From contig JAUVDF010000022.1 in assembly GCA_030595455.1 (NCBI GenBank), positions 1-9,511 of the forward strand: 9,511 nt of DNA. Direction: 5' to 3'. Numbering within the stretch: the stretch's first letter is position 1; the number at the start of each line of letters is the position of its first letter. A program made the translations under genes and the position numbers. The notes beneath the pieces were generated by a model, which was not told where the DNA came from, ran no database searches, and saw only the letters and a list, made by a program, of their open reading frames with translations. The DNA comes from Fidelibacterota bacterium (GTDB lineage Bacteria; Fidelibacterota; UBA8477; JABMPR01). Positions 1 through 5,941 of the stretch are shown here, piece after piece.

Positions 1-2
1 CT

Positions 3-296
3 GCTCTGACAGCCATCGAATTAGATGCGCCCACTGTAGCTGACAGTCTCTATAATCTCACTTTGAGTGATAATAGTAAAGAATTGTGGCTCATGCTTGA
101 TGTCACTGATTTTGGTGAGTTAGGGTGGCTGGTTGAAGCAAAGGATCATTATATCGCAACTAAATTCATCTTAGATGAGACCCCTAACCCTGCTCTGTTA
201 CCATATAATGCAGGGATTGATGTAACTGCCTATATGCAATTTGTATTGAATTCCAGTCCCATATTTAGTAGTGCTGAAGAGGATACCACCCAATGA
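3..296 (+). CDS. C-terminal part of an unrecognised protein (5' end outside window)
   Basis: The frame is open from the first bases of the window to a TGA at 294-296, so this is the last 97 codons of a gene that starts upstream. A TTG at 63 is in frame, but nothing marks it as a start and the frame stays open before it. The visible part has no obvious membrane helix, cysteine or recognised motif. It is acidic and rich in alternating hydrophobic residues, with a segment GIDVTAYMQFVLNSSP near the end, which would suit a beta-rich, possibly secreted domain. The gene overlaps the next one by 4 bp (ATGA), so it is probably translationally coupled to the outer-membrane protein that follows and may act with it at the cell surface. 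I do not recognise the family. The coding call is firm; the function is unknown. Confidence 0.75.
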   Translation, partial: ALTAIELDAPTVADSLYNLTLSDNSKELWLMLDVTDFGELGWLVEAKDHYIATKFILDETPNPALLPYNAGIDVTAYMQFVLNSSPIFSSAEEDTTQ

Positions 297-1666
297 GCAG
301 GATGATTACAGGACTTGGGGTCTGGCTTTTATTAGCGACTGCAGGGTTTGGGCAGGCTCACACAGATGCACGCGGCCTGGGGCTTTGTAATGCCTATACT
401 GTTACATCTCGTGGTGTCTCAGCGGTGGGGTATAACCCAGCCAATTTAGGCTATACTGAAGATTTAAAGTTTAATGTTAATATTTTTGACGTGCAGATTT
501 CTGCCTATAATAATTTTATGTCTCTGGAATTATTTAACCGATATTTCACAGGTGACTTTAACGGTGATCCGATCAATTTGGAAAATAAGTTGCCAAATAG
601 TAATCAGACCCATAAAGAGTATATCCTGGCACAGATTCCTGATGATGGTTTTGCAATTGGACTCGGGGTCAGTATCCCGATTCCAGGCTTGAACGTATCC
701 TGGGGAAATTATGCAGTTACCTCTGGATTGGAATACTTTCAGCAAAACTCTCTCCCTCGTGGACTATTTGAAATGGTACTGGAGGGGAATCAAGTCAATC
801 GTTCTTTTGACCTGGCCATTTCCCAGGATTTGCTTTTAGTATCCAATTTCGGGTTCTCCTTTGCCATCCCATTTGAGAAATACAATGTCGGCGCTACTAT
901 AAAGTATTTAGCTGGCCTTGGTTTTGCCGGTGTGGATTCTTCTGGAGGTAGTTTTAGTACGCTTGCTACTGGACTTGAATCAGATGGCTTCTATCGCTAT
1001 ACCAGAGCGATAGGTGGTAATGGATTGGCCGTAGATATCGGGTTTAATACACATAAAATTGGTAACTGGCAGTATGGATTGGCAATCAATAATGTGATTG
1101 GATTCATCAACTGGGGCAACGACAAGAACTACATTGCCAGAAATATTAAGCTTATAGAATCAGTTGTACCCATTCGTAGTATGCTGCAAATCTCTACCGA
1201 TAGCACATCTTTCTCGGCAAGTACCCTATATACCATGGAAATGGAAAATGTGAATGTGACAGATGCTCTGGGAAATACGGATAGCCTTTTTGCCATGGAG
1301 CAGCAGGTAGTGGCTACACCAGATAGCATTAGAATGAATTATCCTGCCATCTTTAGGCTAGGTGCCAGTTATCAGTATAAAGAAGACTTCATTGTTATGG
1401 CTGATCTCTCCGCCGGATTAGATGACTACTACTTTGCCAGTCGCAAATGGAGAGTGGCCTTGGCAACAGAATGGATTCGCTTCAAAATGGTTCCCATCAG
1501 ATCCGGACTAGCATTTGGTGGTCCCTATGGTCGTGAAGCCTCTATAGGTGCTGGAGTTCATCTGCTTTGGTTTGATGCTGACATTGCGCTTAAATTCCTA
1601 GGGGGCTTGTCATTAACTACTGCCGAAGGAATTGAACTCGGGATTAATTTTCAATTCAAACGGTAA
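293..1666 (+). CDS. Predicted outer-membrane beta-barrel protein (PorV/DUF5723-like)
   Basis: This 457-residue protein has a clear signal peptide: a hydrophobic core at about residues 5-20, with probable cleavage after GQA at residue 22. There is no lipobox cysteine. The mature N-terminus, with ARGLGL, NAYT, SRGVSAVGYNPANLGY at about residues 27-54, matches the conserved opening of PorV/FadL-like and DUF5723 barrels, where the NPA segment follows a plug-like helix. The rest alternates short amphipathic strands and glycine-rich turns up to a terminal strand (about 440-456, ending NFQFKR). The role is inferred: an outer-membrane channel or surface-assembly protein of unknown substrate. The ATG at 293 overlaps the upstream stop and has AGAGGA at 278-283, nine bases away, which supports this start over the ATG at 302. 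The Crp/Fnr gene lies 24 bp downstream. The barrel call is solid; the exact family is less so. Confidence 0.75.
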   Translation: MSRMITGLGVWLLLATAGFGQAHTDARGLGLCNAYTVTSRGVSAVGYNPANLGYTEDLKFNVNIFDVQISAYNNFMSLELFNRYFTGDFNGDPINLENKLPNSNQTHKEYILAQIPDDGFAIGLGVSIPIPGLNVSWGNYAVTSGLEYFQQNSLPRGLFEMVLEGNQVNRSFDLAISQDLLLVSNFGFSFAIPFEKYNVGATIKYLAGLGFAGVDSSGGSFSTLATGLESDGFYRYTRAIGGNGLAVDIGFNTHKIGNWQYGLAINNVIGFINWGNDKNYIARNIKLIESVVPIRSMLQISTDSTSFSASTLYTMEMENVNVTDALGNTDSLFAMEQQVVATPDSIRMNYPAIFRLGASYQYKEDFIVMADLSAGLDDYYFASRKWRVALATEWIRFKMVPIRSGLAFGGPYGREASIGAGVHLLWFDADIALKFLGGLSLTTAEGIELGINFQFKR

Positions 1667-1690
1667 TAAGCATCTTTTGTCAAGTATAGC

Positions 1691-2356
1691 ATGGACTCGA
1701 TCGATAAAACCAAGCTAGAGATTCTGGGGCTTTTCCCCTTCTTTAGCAATCTCTCAGACTCATTCCAACGTAAACTTATTAAGCATGCTGAAGTAGCAAG
1801 CCTGCCGATTGGTGCTTCCTATTTTGAGGAGGGACACAGCTGTAGTCAGATCGCGCTGGTGGGTAAGGGTGATATCAGAGTATTCAAACGCGGCGAAAGT
1901 GGGCGGGAAATAACCCTATACCACGTAGAGCGTGGTGAGACCTGTATCTTAACGGCATCTTGTGTTTTAGCCCAGTCTCCATATCCGGCAACAGCTGTCG
2001 TTGATCGTGAAGCACAAGCAATTATTTTTCCGGCAGATCTGTTTAGGGATTGGGTAGCTCAAAATGAAGTAATACGGCAGTTCGTTTTTTCCTCACTAGC
2101 CAATCGCATGGAAGGTGTGTTATCACTGATTGAAGAACTAACCTTTCGTAAACTCGATCAACGTTTGATGCAGTTCTTGCAGGACAAAACCAAAGCCACT
2201 AGTCAGAAACAGTCAATTAAGATGACCCATGAGGAAATTGCAGTAGAGCTTGGATCAGCTCGTGAGGTTATTAGTCGAATCCTAAAAGATTTTGAGCGCC
2301 GTGGTATTATTCAACAAAATAGGGGTGCTATAGTATTGCAGGATCAATTCCTGTAA
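1691..2356 (+). CDS. Crp/Fnr-family transcriptional regulator
   Basis: This is a 221-residue cytoplasmic DNA-binding regulator of normal family length. Residues about 13-125 form the cyclic-nucleotide-binding-type beta-roll (GASYFEEG, VGKGDIRVFK, LYHVERGE), about 126-150 the dimerisation helix, and about 155-217 the winged helix-turn-helix (MTHEEIAVELGSAREVISRI). The recognition helix keeps Arg191, Glu192 and Arg196, aligned with Arg180, Glu181 and Arg185 of E. coli CRP, which read TGTGA. There is no N-terminal FNR-type cysteine cluster. Instead Cys85 and Cys91 lie in RGETCILTASC and Cys51 in the beta-roll, a pattern I recall from a CRP subgroup; a thiol- or sulfur-responsive role is only inference. 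It has no good Shine-Dalgarno and probably shares the upstream barrel gene's transcript. Its likely target is the DUF2892 gene next door, which has a TGTGA palindrome in front of it. The ligand is unknown. Confidence 0.9.
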   Translation: MDSIDKTKLEILGLFPFFSNLSDSFQRKLIKHAEVASLPIGASYFEEGHSCSQIALVGKGDIRVFKRGESGREITLYHVERGETCILTASCVLAQSPYPATAVVDREAQAIIFPADLFRDWVAQNEVIRQFVFSSLANRMEGVLSLIEELTFRKLDQRLMQFLQDKTKATSQKQSIKMTHEEIAVELGSAREVISRILKDFERRGIIQQNRGAIVLQDQFL

Positions 2357-2406
2357 AGACCCTGACTTTCCCTGGAAGAATACTTTTAGAAATTTTTTTG
2401 TCCATA

Positions 2407-2421
2407 TGTGATAATGTCACA
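2407..2421. promoter_or_regulatory. Candidate Crp/Fnr operator, TGTGA-N5-TCACA
   Basis: Perfect 5-bp inverted arms TGTGA (2407-2411) and TCACA (2417-2421) flank a 5-bp spacer, TAATG. The arms equal the E. coli CRP half-site, and the adjacent Crp/Fnr protein keeps the residues that read it. The centre (2414) lies about 42-43 bp upstream of the start site predicted from the -10 at 2445-2450, the position of a class II activator site. The spacer is one base shorter than the canonical N6, which lowers confidence. Confidence 0.5.
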
Positions 2422-2444
2422 GAAGTCTCTAGTGATCGTTTTCA

Positions 2445-2450
2445 TATTAT
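2445..2450 (+). promoter_or_regulatory. Predicted -10 element of the DUF2892 gene promoter
   Basis: TATTAT matches the sigma-70 -10 consensus at five of six positions. At the right distance upstream (about 2422-2427, GAAGTC) there is no recognisable -35, as expected for a promoter that depends on an activator. Transcription would start near 2456-2457 and give a leader of about 36 bases that includes the GAGGAG ribosome binding site. Confidence 0.4.
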
Positions 2451-2492
2451 ACCCGTAAGATAAATAACAACGATTTGACAGAGGAGTATGAT

Positions 2493-2690
2493 ATGAAAAA
2501 AAATATTGGTTCAACAGAGAAAGTTATTCGGCTCATCCTGGCTGTAGCTTTATTTAGCCTGTTCTTTATTCTAGATGGGAATGCGCGTTACTGGGCATTG
2601 GTGGGTTTTGTACCCCTGATCACTGGAGTAATAAATTTTTGTCCAATCTGGCATGTTTTCGGGGTCAATACCTGTAAGCTTAAAGCCTAA
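2493..2690 (+). CDS. DUF2892 / YgaP-type two-helix inner-membrane protein
   Basis: This 65-residue protein matches the DUF2892 (YgaP transmembrane domain) family in length and layout: a short MKKNIGSTEKVIRLIL start, a membrane helix at about 11-27, a short loop, a second helix at about 33-49, then the family ending FCPIWHVFGVNTC with Cys50 and Cys61. In YgaP this domain is fused to a rhodanese sulfurtransferase; here it stands alone, so any link to sulfur or thiol chemistry is inference. The ATG at 2493 is chosen over an in-frame TTG at 2475 because GAGGAG (2481-2486) sits six bases before it and the family starts at MKKN. It has its own predicted promoter with a CRP-like site and is followed by a strong terminator, so it is probably a single-gene unit controlled by the regulator upstream. 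Confidence 0.88.
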   Translation: MKKNIGSTEKVIRLILAVALFSLFFILDGNARYWALVGFVPLITGVINFCPIWHVFGVNTCKLKA

Positions 2691-2703
2691 AGCTAGTTCA
2701 ATC

Positions 2704-2751
2704 AAAACTGAGTCAGCCTTCGTACTTGAGGAAGGCTGACTCAGTTTTTTT
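2704..2751 (+). terminator. Strong intrinsic terminator between convergent genes
   Basis: Arms 2704-2721 and 2731-2748 form a perfect 18-bp stem with a 9-base loop. The plus-strand copy ends in seven consecutive T (2745-2751), a textbook rho-independent terminator for the DUF2892 gene. Read on the minus strand the same hairpin is followed by four T, so it may also stop transcripts leaving the LptF/LptG-type gene, whose stop codon lies 26 bp away, although less efficiently. Confidence 0.93.
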
Positions 2752-2777
2752 ATACCTGACTTTACAGTAAAAAGGGG

Positions 2778-3869
2778 TTATTTCTTAGAAGTCTGGACGA
2801 AAAGCCAGATCCCTGCCAACAATAGTACCACATCTCCAAACCAGACCGCAAATGCGGGATGTATAGAAATATTATAGGCTACTTTCTGTCCCCCAATAAG
2901 TAGTATGTAATATACAAACAGAGCTACGACACTTTTACCAACGCCCAGGGCAAGATTCTCACGAGTCCCTTGCAGGGCAAAACTAATCCCTAAGAAAATG
3001 ACAATGAAGCCAGTCATTACATAAGCCAGCTTAAAGTGATAATCCACGACCCAGCGGTGTGGGTTAAGCCCCAGCAATTTTTTCTTCTCAATGAACTCAC
3101 CCAGTTGAAAAATATTCATTTCATCCGGTCTGATTTGCTCTTTGCGAATATCAAGTGGGGTTAGGGAAATAGGTAGCTGATCAGCGAGGCTCATCTGGGA
3201 GAACAAGAGTCGTCCTTGAGCATCAAATTGTCGATTTAAGCCCTCACTCCTGTCCCAACTCTGTAAGGAATCATTCCAATGAAGCTGGGCATAATCCCAG
3301 CGCTCTGTGATTCCGGAATCTTTATAGGCCAGGATTGAGATGTCTTTCCCAATATTTTTCAATACATCGTAGGATTTGATGACAATGATATTTCCATTAA
3401 GATCCTGACGAATAACCTCTTTTAGTTTCTTGGGGCTTCGCGCAGGTTTTAAGATATTCCGGGTAATTTCCTTGTGTTTATGATTAAAAGGCATAACCAC
3501 CAGGTTTTGGAATACGAATTGGAATAAAGTGAAGAATATTCCTAATAGTAAGAGCGGACGAGCAATCCGAAACATGCTGACCCCTGAAGCTCTTAGTGCT
3601 GCTATCTCATAGTGCTTGTTCAGTGTCCCCAGTGAGAAGACGGTAGCCAGCAACATACTCATCGGTAAGGCCATATCGATAAAGTATGGGAGGCTATAGC
3701 CATAGTAGAGCAGCATAATGTCTCCACCTGCTCCGGCATCCACAAAATTATCAATCTTTTCTACAAAATCAGCAATTGTAAAGACACCAATTAGACCCAG
3801 AAGTACGGTTCCCATTATGGAAAAAAAGGCGCGGATCAAATATCGATCAATGAGTGACAGGAAGCCCAA
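2778..3869 (-). CDS. LptF/LptG-family lipopolysaccharide export permease
   Basis: This 363-residue inner-membrane protein is of the LptF/LptG family, whose members pair as the membrane half of the LptB2FG ABC transporter that extracts lipopolysaccharide for transport to the outer membrane. It has the family layout: helices at about 14-35, 53-80 and 102-124, a periplasmic beta-jellyroll at about 150-245, and helices at about 279-300, 308-328 and 336-358. The segment YEIAALRASGVSMFRIARPL (87-106) is the conserved coupling region that contacts LptB. DRYLIRAF near the start is also typical. Whether it is LptF or LptG cannot be settled; the sequence leans to LptG. The start is a TTG at 3869, preceded by AGGA six bases upstream, with no in-frame ATG before the upstream TAA; the next in-frame ATG, codon 19, would cut the first helix. 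It follows the CNNM gene by 12 bp. No partner permease or LptB gene is in view. Confidence 0.92.
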   Translation of the reverse strand: MGFLSLIDRYLIRAFFSIMGTVLLGLIGVFTIADFVEKIDNFVDAGAGGDIMLLYYGYSLPYFIDMALPMSMLLATVFSLGTLNKHYEIAALRASGVSMFRIARPLLLLGIFFTLFQFVFQNLVVMPFNHKHKEITRNILKPARSPKKLKEVIRQDLNGNIIVIKSYDVLKNIGKDISILAYKDSGITERWDYAQLHWNDSLQSWDRSEGLNRQFDAQGRLLFSQMSLADQLPISLTPLDIRKEQIRPDEMNIFQLGEFIEKKKLLGLNPHRWVVDYHFKLAYVMTGFIVIFLGISFALQGTRENLALGVGKSVVALFVYYILLIGGQKVAYNISIHPAFAVWFGDVVLLLAGIWLFVQTSKK

Positions 3870-3881
3870 ATGTAATCCTGC

Positions 3882-5081
3882 TTAGCGCTCTTGGATAAAG
3901 ACGGTTTCGATACGAGTGGGCGTCGATGATGATATTACGTAGCGGTGTGTCTCAGTCAGATATTGCTCATTCTTTTGGGGGATATGACCCAGGCTATCAA
4001 TTAGAAAGCCTGCTAAAGTTTCATACTCACCAGTGGGGATACCGAAATCATGCTGTTCATTCAATAAGTCAACTTCAGCATTGCCCTTTACGAGCAAACC
4101 TTTGTCCAGAACCTGCACCGGCGAATCTTCTTCATCAAATGCATCGGTAAACTCACCAAACAATTCCTCAGAAATATCCTCCATTGTGATCAGACCTGCG
4201 GTCCCACCGTATTCATCAATAACAATAGCGATTGATAAACTTTTCACCTTCATTTCAGCCAGGAGTTCACCTGCCGCTTTGGTCTCAGGGACGAAATAGG
4301 CTTCTCTTAGAACTTCCGGCAATTCTGAAGCCCCTCTGAAAATATCGTGGAGAAAAATAATCCCCTTGATATCATCAATGGTCTCTTCATATACGGGTAA
4401 CTTTGAATAGCCTGACTCCATGAATGCTGCTTCAACCTCTTGGATACTACTATCAATTGAAATAGCGGTAATATCTGGCCGAGGAGTCATAACCTCGCCA
4501 ATAGAAGTGTCTTTGAAGGTGAAGATACGCGCAATCGTTTGACGCTCATGTACATCAACACCACTCTCTTCACGGGGGTCATTAAACAACAGATGTAATT
4601 CCTCTGTATCCAGGTTGGTCTGACTTTCTACCTCATCGCTACGGAGAATTTTCTTCCGGTAGAAATTTAGAATTATTGTTAAAGGATAGAGCAGTATCTC
4701 AGCAATCCGGACAAAACGACCAAAAAACAACATGGAGGCATTTGGAAATTCTCGAAATAGGGTTTTCGGGATAATTTCACCAAAAATTAACACGCTTGTT
4801 GAAATTATCAGGAGAATTAAGCCCTCACTGGCAATTACGCGGATTAACATGACTGTAGCAAAAGAAGTGGTCATGATGTTGGCAATATTATTACCCACCA
4901 GTGTTGCTGTTAGAAATTTTTCAGGCTCTTGACTGGCTTTCAAAGCTGAAGCCGAACCGCGAACGGCTCTTCTTTGCCAGACCTCTAATTGTAAGCGATT
5001 AGAAGATAGCAGCGCTATTTCAGCACCAGCAAAGATAAAGCTGAGGATTAGCCCGATTAGAGCCAGGATGAGCTCAATCAT
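3882..5081 (-). CDS. CNNM (DUF21) transporter/CBS-domain protein, CorC/HlyC family
   Basis: This 399-residue protein has the full architecture of the bacterial CNNM/CorC group. An N-terminal DUF21 membrane domain (about 1-150) has helices near 3-24, 60-80, 86-105 and 120-140, with the motifs FAGAEIALLSSNRL, TLVGNNIANI and GEIIPKTLFREFP. Then come a CBS pair (about 193-315; MTPRPDI at 198-204 and VIDEYGGTAGLITMEDISEELFGE at 287-310) and a C-terminal CorC_HlyC domain (about 322-397). Members are Mg2+ or Co2+ transport proteins or regulators with nucleotide-binding CBS domains; the older name hemolysin C is misleading. The exact ion is not known here. The ATG at 5081 opens directly into the first helix, but its ribosome binding site is weak. 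It is the first gene of a minus-strand pair with the LptF/LptG-type permease, driven from the divergent region at 5082-5251. Confidence 0.93.
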   Translation of the reverse strand: MIELILALIGLILSFIFAGAEIALLSSNRLQLEVWQRRAVRGSASALKASQEPEKFLTATLVGNNIANIMTTSFATVMLIRVIASEGLILLIISTSVLIFGEIIPKTLFREFPNASMLFFGRFVRIAEILLYPLTIILNFYRKKILRSDEVESQTNLDTEELHLLFNDPREESGVDVHERQTIARIFTFKDTSIGEVMTPRPDITAISIDSSIQEVEAAFMESGYSKLPVYEETIDDIKGIIFLHDIFRGASELPEVLREAYFVPETKAAGELLAEMKVKSLSIAIVIDEYGGTAGLITMEDISEELFGEFTDAFDEEDSPVQVLDKGLLVKGNAEVDLLNEQHDFGIPTGEYETLAGFLIDSLGHIPQKNEQYLTETHRYVISSSTPTRIETVFIQER

Positions 5082-5116
5082 GAGGATATAAAGTTCTGAT
5101 TATGGCAGGTTTTCAT

Positions 5117-5145
5117 TTTCACGTTCAACATACAAATAATATAAT
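5117..5145 (+). promoter_or_regulatory. Predicted sigma-70 promoter of the CMD-murQ-mutase-fni operon
   Basis: A consensus TATAAT at 5140-5145 lies 16 bp after TTCACG (5118-5123), a four-of-six match to the -35 box. The start site would be near 5152, leaving a leader of about 100 bases before the ATG at 5252. The remainder of 5152-5251 shows no gene and no clear riboswitch-like fold. Confidence 0.45.
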
Positions 5146-5164
5146 TTGTTCCAAGGTCGAACAA
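5141..5164 (-). promoter_or_regulatory. Predicted minus-strand promoter of the CNNM-LptF/G pair
   Basis: On the minus strand, TTGTTC (5164-5159) is followed after about 17 bases by an AT-rich block containing TATTAT near 5141-5136. This gives a reasonable -35/-10 pair that fires away from the plus-strand promoter. The -35 matches consensus at only three positions, and several overlapping AT-rich hexamers could serve as the -10, so the exact element is uncertain. Confidence 0.3.
5146..5164. promoter_or_regulatory. Inverted repeat TTGTTC-N7-GAACAA, candidate operator
   Basis: Perfect 6-bp arms at 5146-5151 and 5159-5164 flank a 7-bp spacer. The repeat begins one base after the plus-strand -10 hexamer and spans the predicted start site, a classic repressor position. 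Its right arm also serves as the proposed -35 of the minus-strand promoter, so one bound protein could affect both operons. No regulator that would bind it is identified in the window. Confidence 0.4.
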
Positions 5165-5251
5165 TAGGGTGCTCTTAAGCAATCCAACAAACTATGGAGA
5201 TGTGAAAAATACAAGTTTCAAAGCCATGTATGCCGATTATTCTATAGGCCT

Positions 5252-5917
5252 ATGCAAGTAGCACAATTATCAGTAGCATGTCGTGCAGCTCTTCAAGAAA
5301 TATGGACAAGCGAGCTAAATCCAACCAAAAAACGATTTTTAGCTTTAGGACTTGTTGCTTCAACAACGACTCTCAATGATGGAGCCATGCTGGGTGAGTG
5401 GATCCCACGATTTGATGGTATCCTGGACCAGGAGGCTATTGAGGAGGCCGTGCTCCAAACCCTGCTTTTTGCTGGTTACCCCAAAACTATTGAAGCACTA
5501 AAGATTATCAGAAAACACTTTCCCCAGGCGAGTGCTGGGAAGCAAGTTGATAATCATAAAGTAAGTGGTCATACAACCAGTAAAATTATTTATGGAGAGC
5601 ACCATGCACGGCTAATTCAGATTATGGATGAGCTGCACCCGGATCTGACTCGCTGGATGATCGAAGATGGGTATGGTCGAGTTCTTTCCAGACCGGGACT
5701 AAGCCTTCAAGAACGTGAGATCACGGTAATTGCTGCTCTCATGTCATCGGGGATGGTCAATCAGTATGGAGCTCATATTCGAGGAGCTTTATTTACAGGT
5801 ATAGAAGTAGATGATATCATCTGGTTTACAAACGTTTTCGGATGTATTATTGCCGTCGAAATGAGAGCAGCATTTGAAAAAGTGACAAACAAGATTCTAG
5901 CGACAGTAAATCAATAA
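5252..5917 (+). CDS. Carboxymuconolactone decarboxylase-like (CMD/AhpD fold) protein, two repeats
   Basis: This 221-residue, probably cytoplasmic, all-helical protein seems to hold two CMD-type units. The second is clear (about 128-215): DGYGRVLSRPGLSLQEREI, then AALMSSGMVNQYGAHIRGAL and GIEVDDIIWFTN. The first (about 10-90) is weaker but has the same order: NPTKKRFLALGLVA, then DQEAIEEAVLQTLLFAGYPKTIEALKII. The AhpD CxxC peroxidatic pair is absent: only Cys10 and Cys198 exist and neither is near the active-site helix, while His175 is kept. A thiol peroxidase role is therefore unlikely, and the reaction is unknown. The ATG at 5252 has only a poor upstream TAGG, and no alternative in-frame start is visible just upstream. 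It leads a same-strand run with murQ 24 bp downstream, which may hint at envelope or sugar metabolism, but that is weak evidence. Confidence 0.82.
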   Translation: MQVAQLSVACRAALQEIWTSELNPTKKRFLALGLVASTTTLNDGAMLGEWIPRFDGILDQEAIEEAVLQTLLFAGYPKTIEALKIIRKHFPQASAGKQVDNHKVSGHTTSKIIYGEHHARLIQIMDELHPDLTRWMIEDGYGRVLSRPGLSLQEREITVIAALMSSGMVNQYGAHIRGALFTGIEVDDIIWFTNVFGCIIAVEMRAAFEKVTNKILATVNQ

Positions 5918-5941
5918 TATTTTTTGGAGATAAGGCATTAA

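Noticed and set aside
63..65. TTG at 63 as the start of the first gene
   Set aside because: The same frame is open back to the window edge and no ribosome binding site precedes the TTG, so it is an internal leucine of a truncated gene.
2357..2400. Terminator right after the Crp/Fnr gene
   Set aside because: There is a T-rich run near 2390-2400, but I could not find a convincing GC-rich stem in front of it.
2475..2492. TTG at 2475 as the start of the DUF2892 gene
   Set aside because: It would place the GAGGAG ribosome binding site inside the coding region; the ATG at 2493 has ideal spacing and fits the family N-terminus.
4033..4299. Plus-strand open frame opposite the CNNM gene, and similar small frames inside other genes
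   Set aside because: They lie wholly inside genes with strong family matches, have low-complexity serine-rich or cysteine-rich translations and no ribosome binding sites.
5146..5164. Inverted repeat read as an SOS/LexA box
   Set aside because: Known boxes with GTTC-N7 spacing are direct repeats (GTTC-N7-GTTC), while this is inverted, and neighbouring genes are not DNA-repair genes.
5252..5917. CMD protein as an AhpD-type alkylhydroperoxidase
   Set aside because: The CxxC pair needed for that activity is absent; the two cysteines present are far from the conserved active-site helix.
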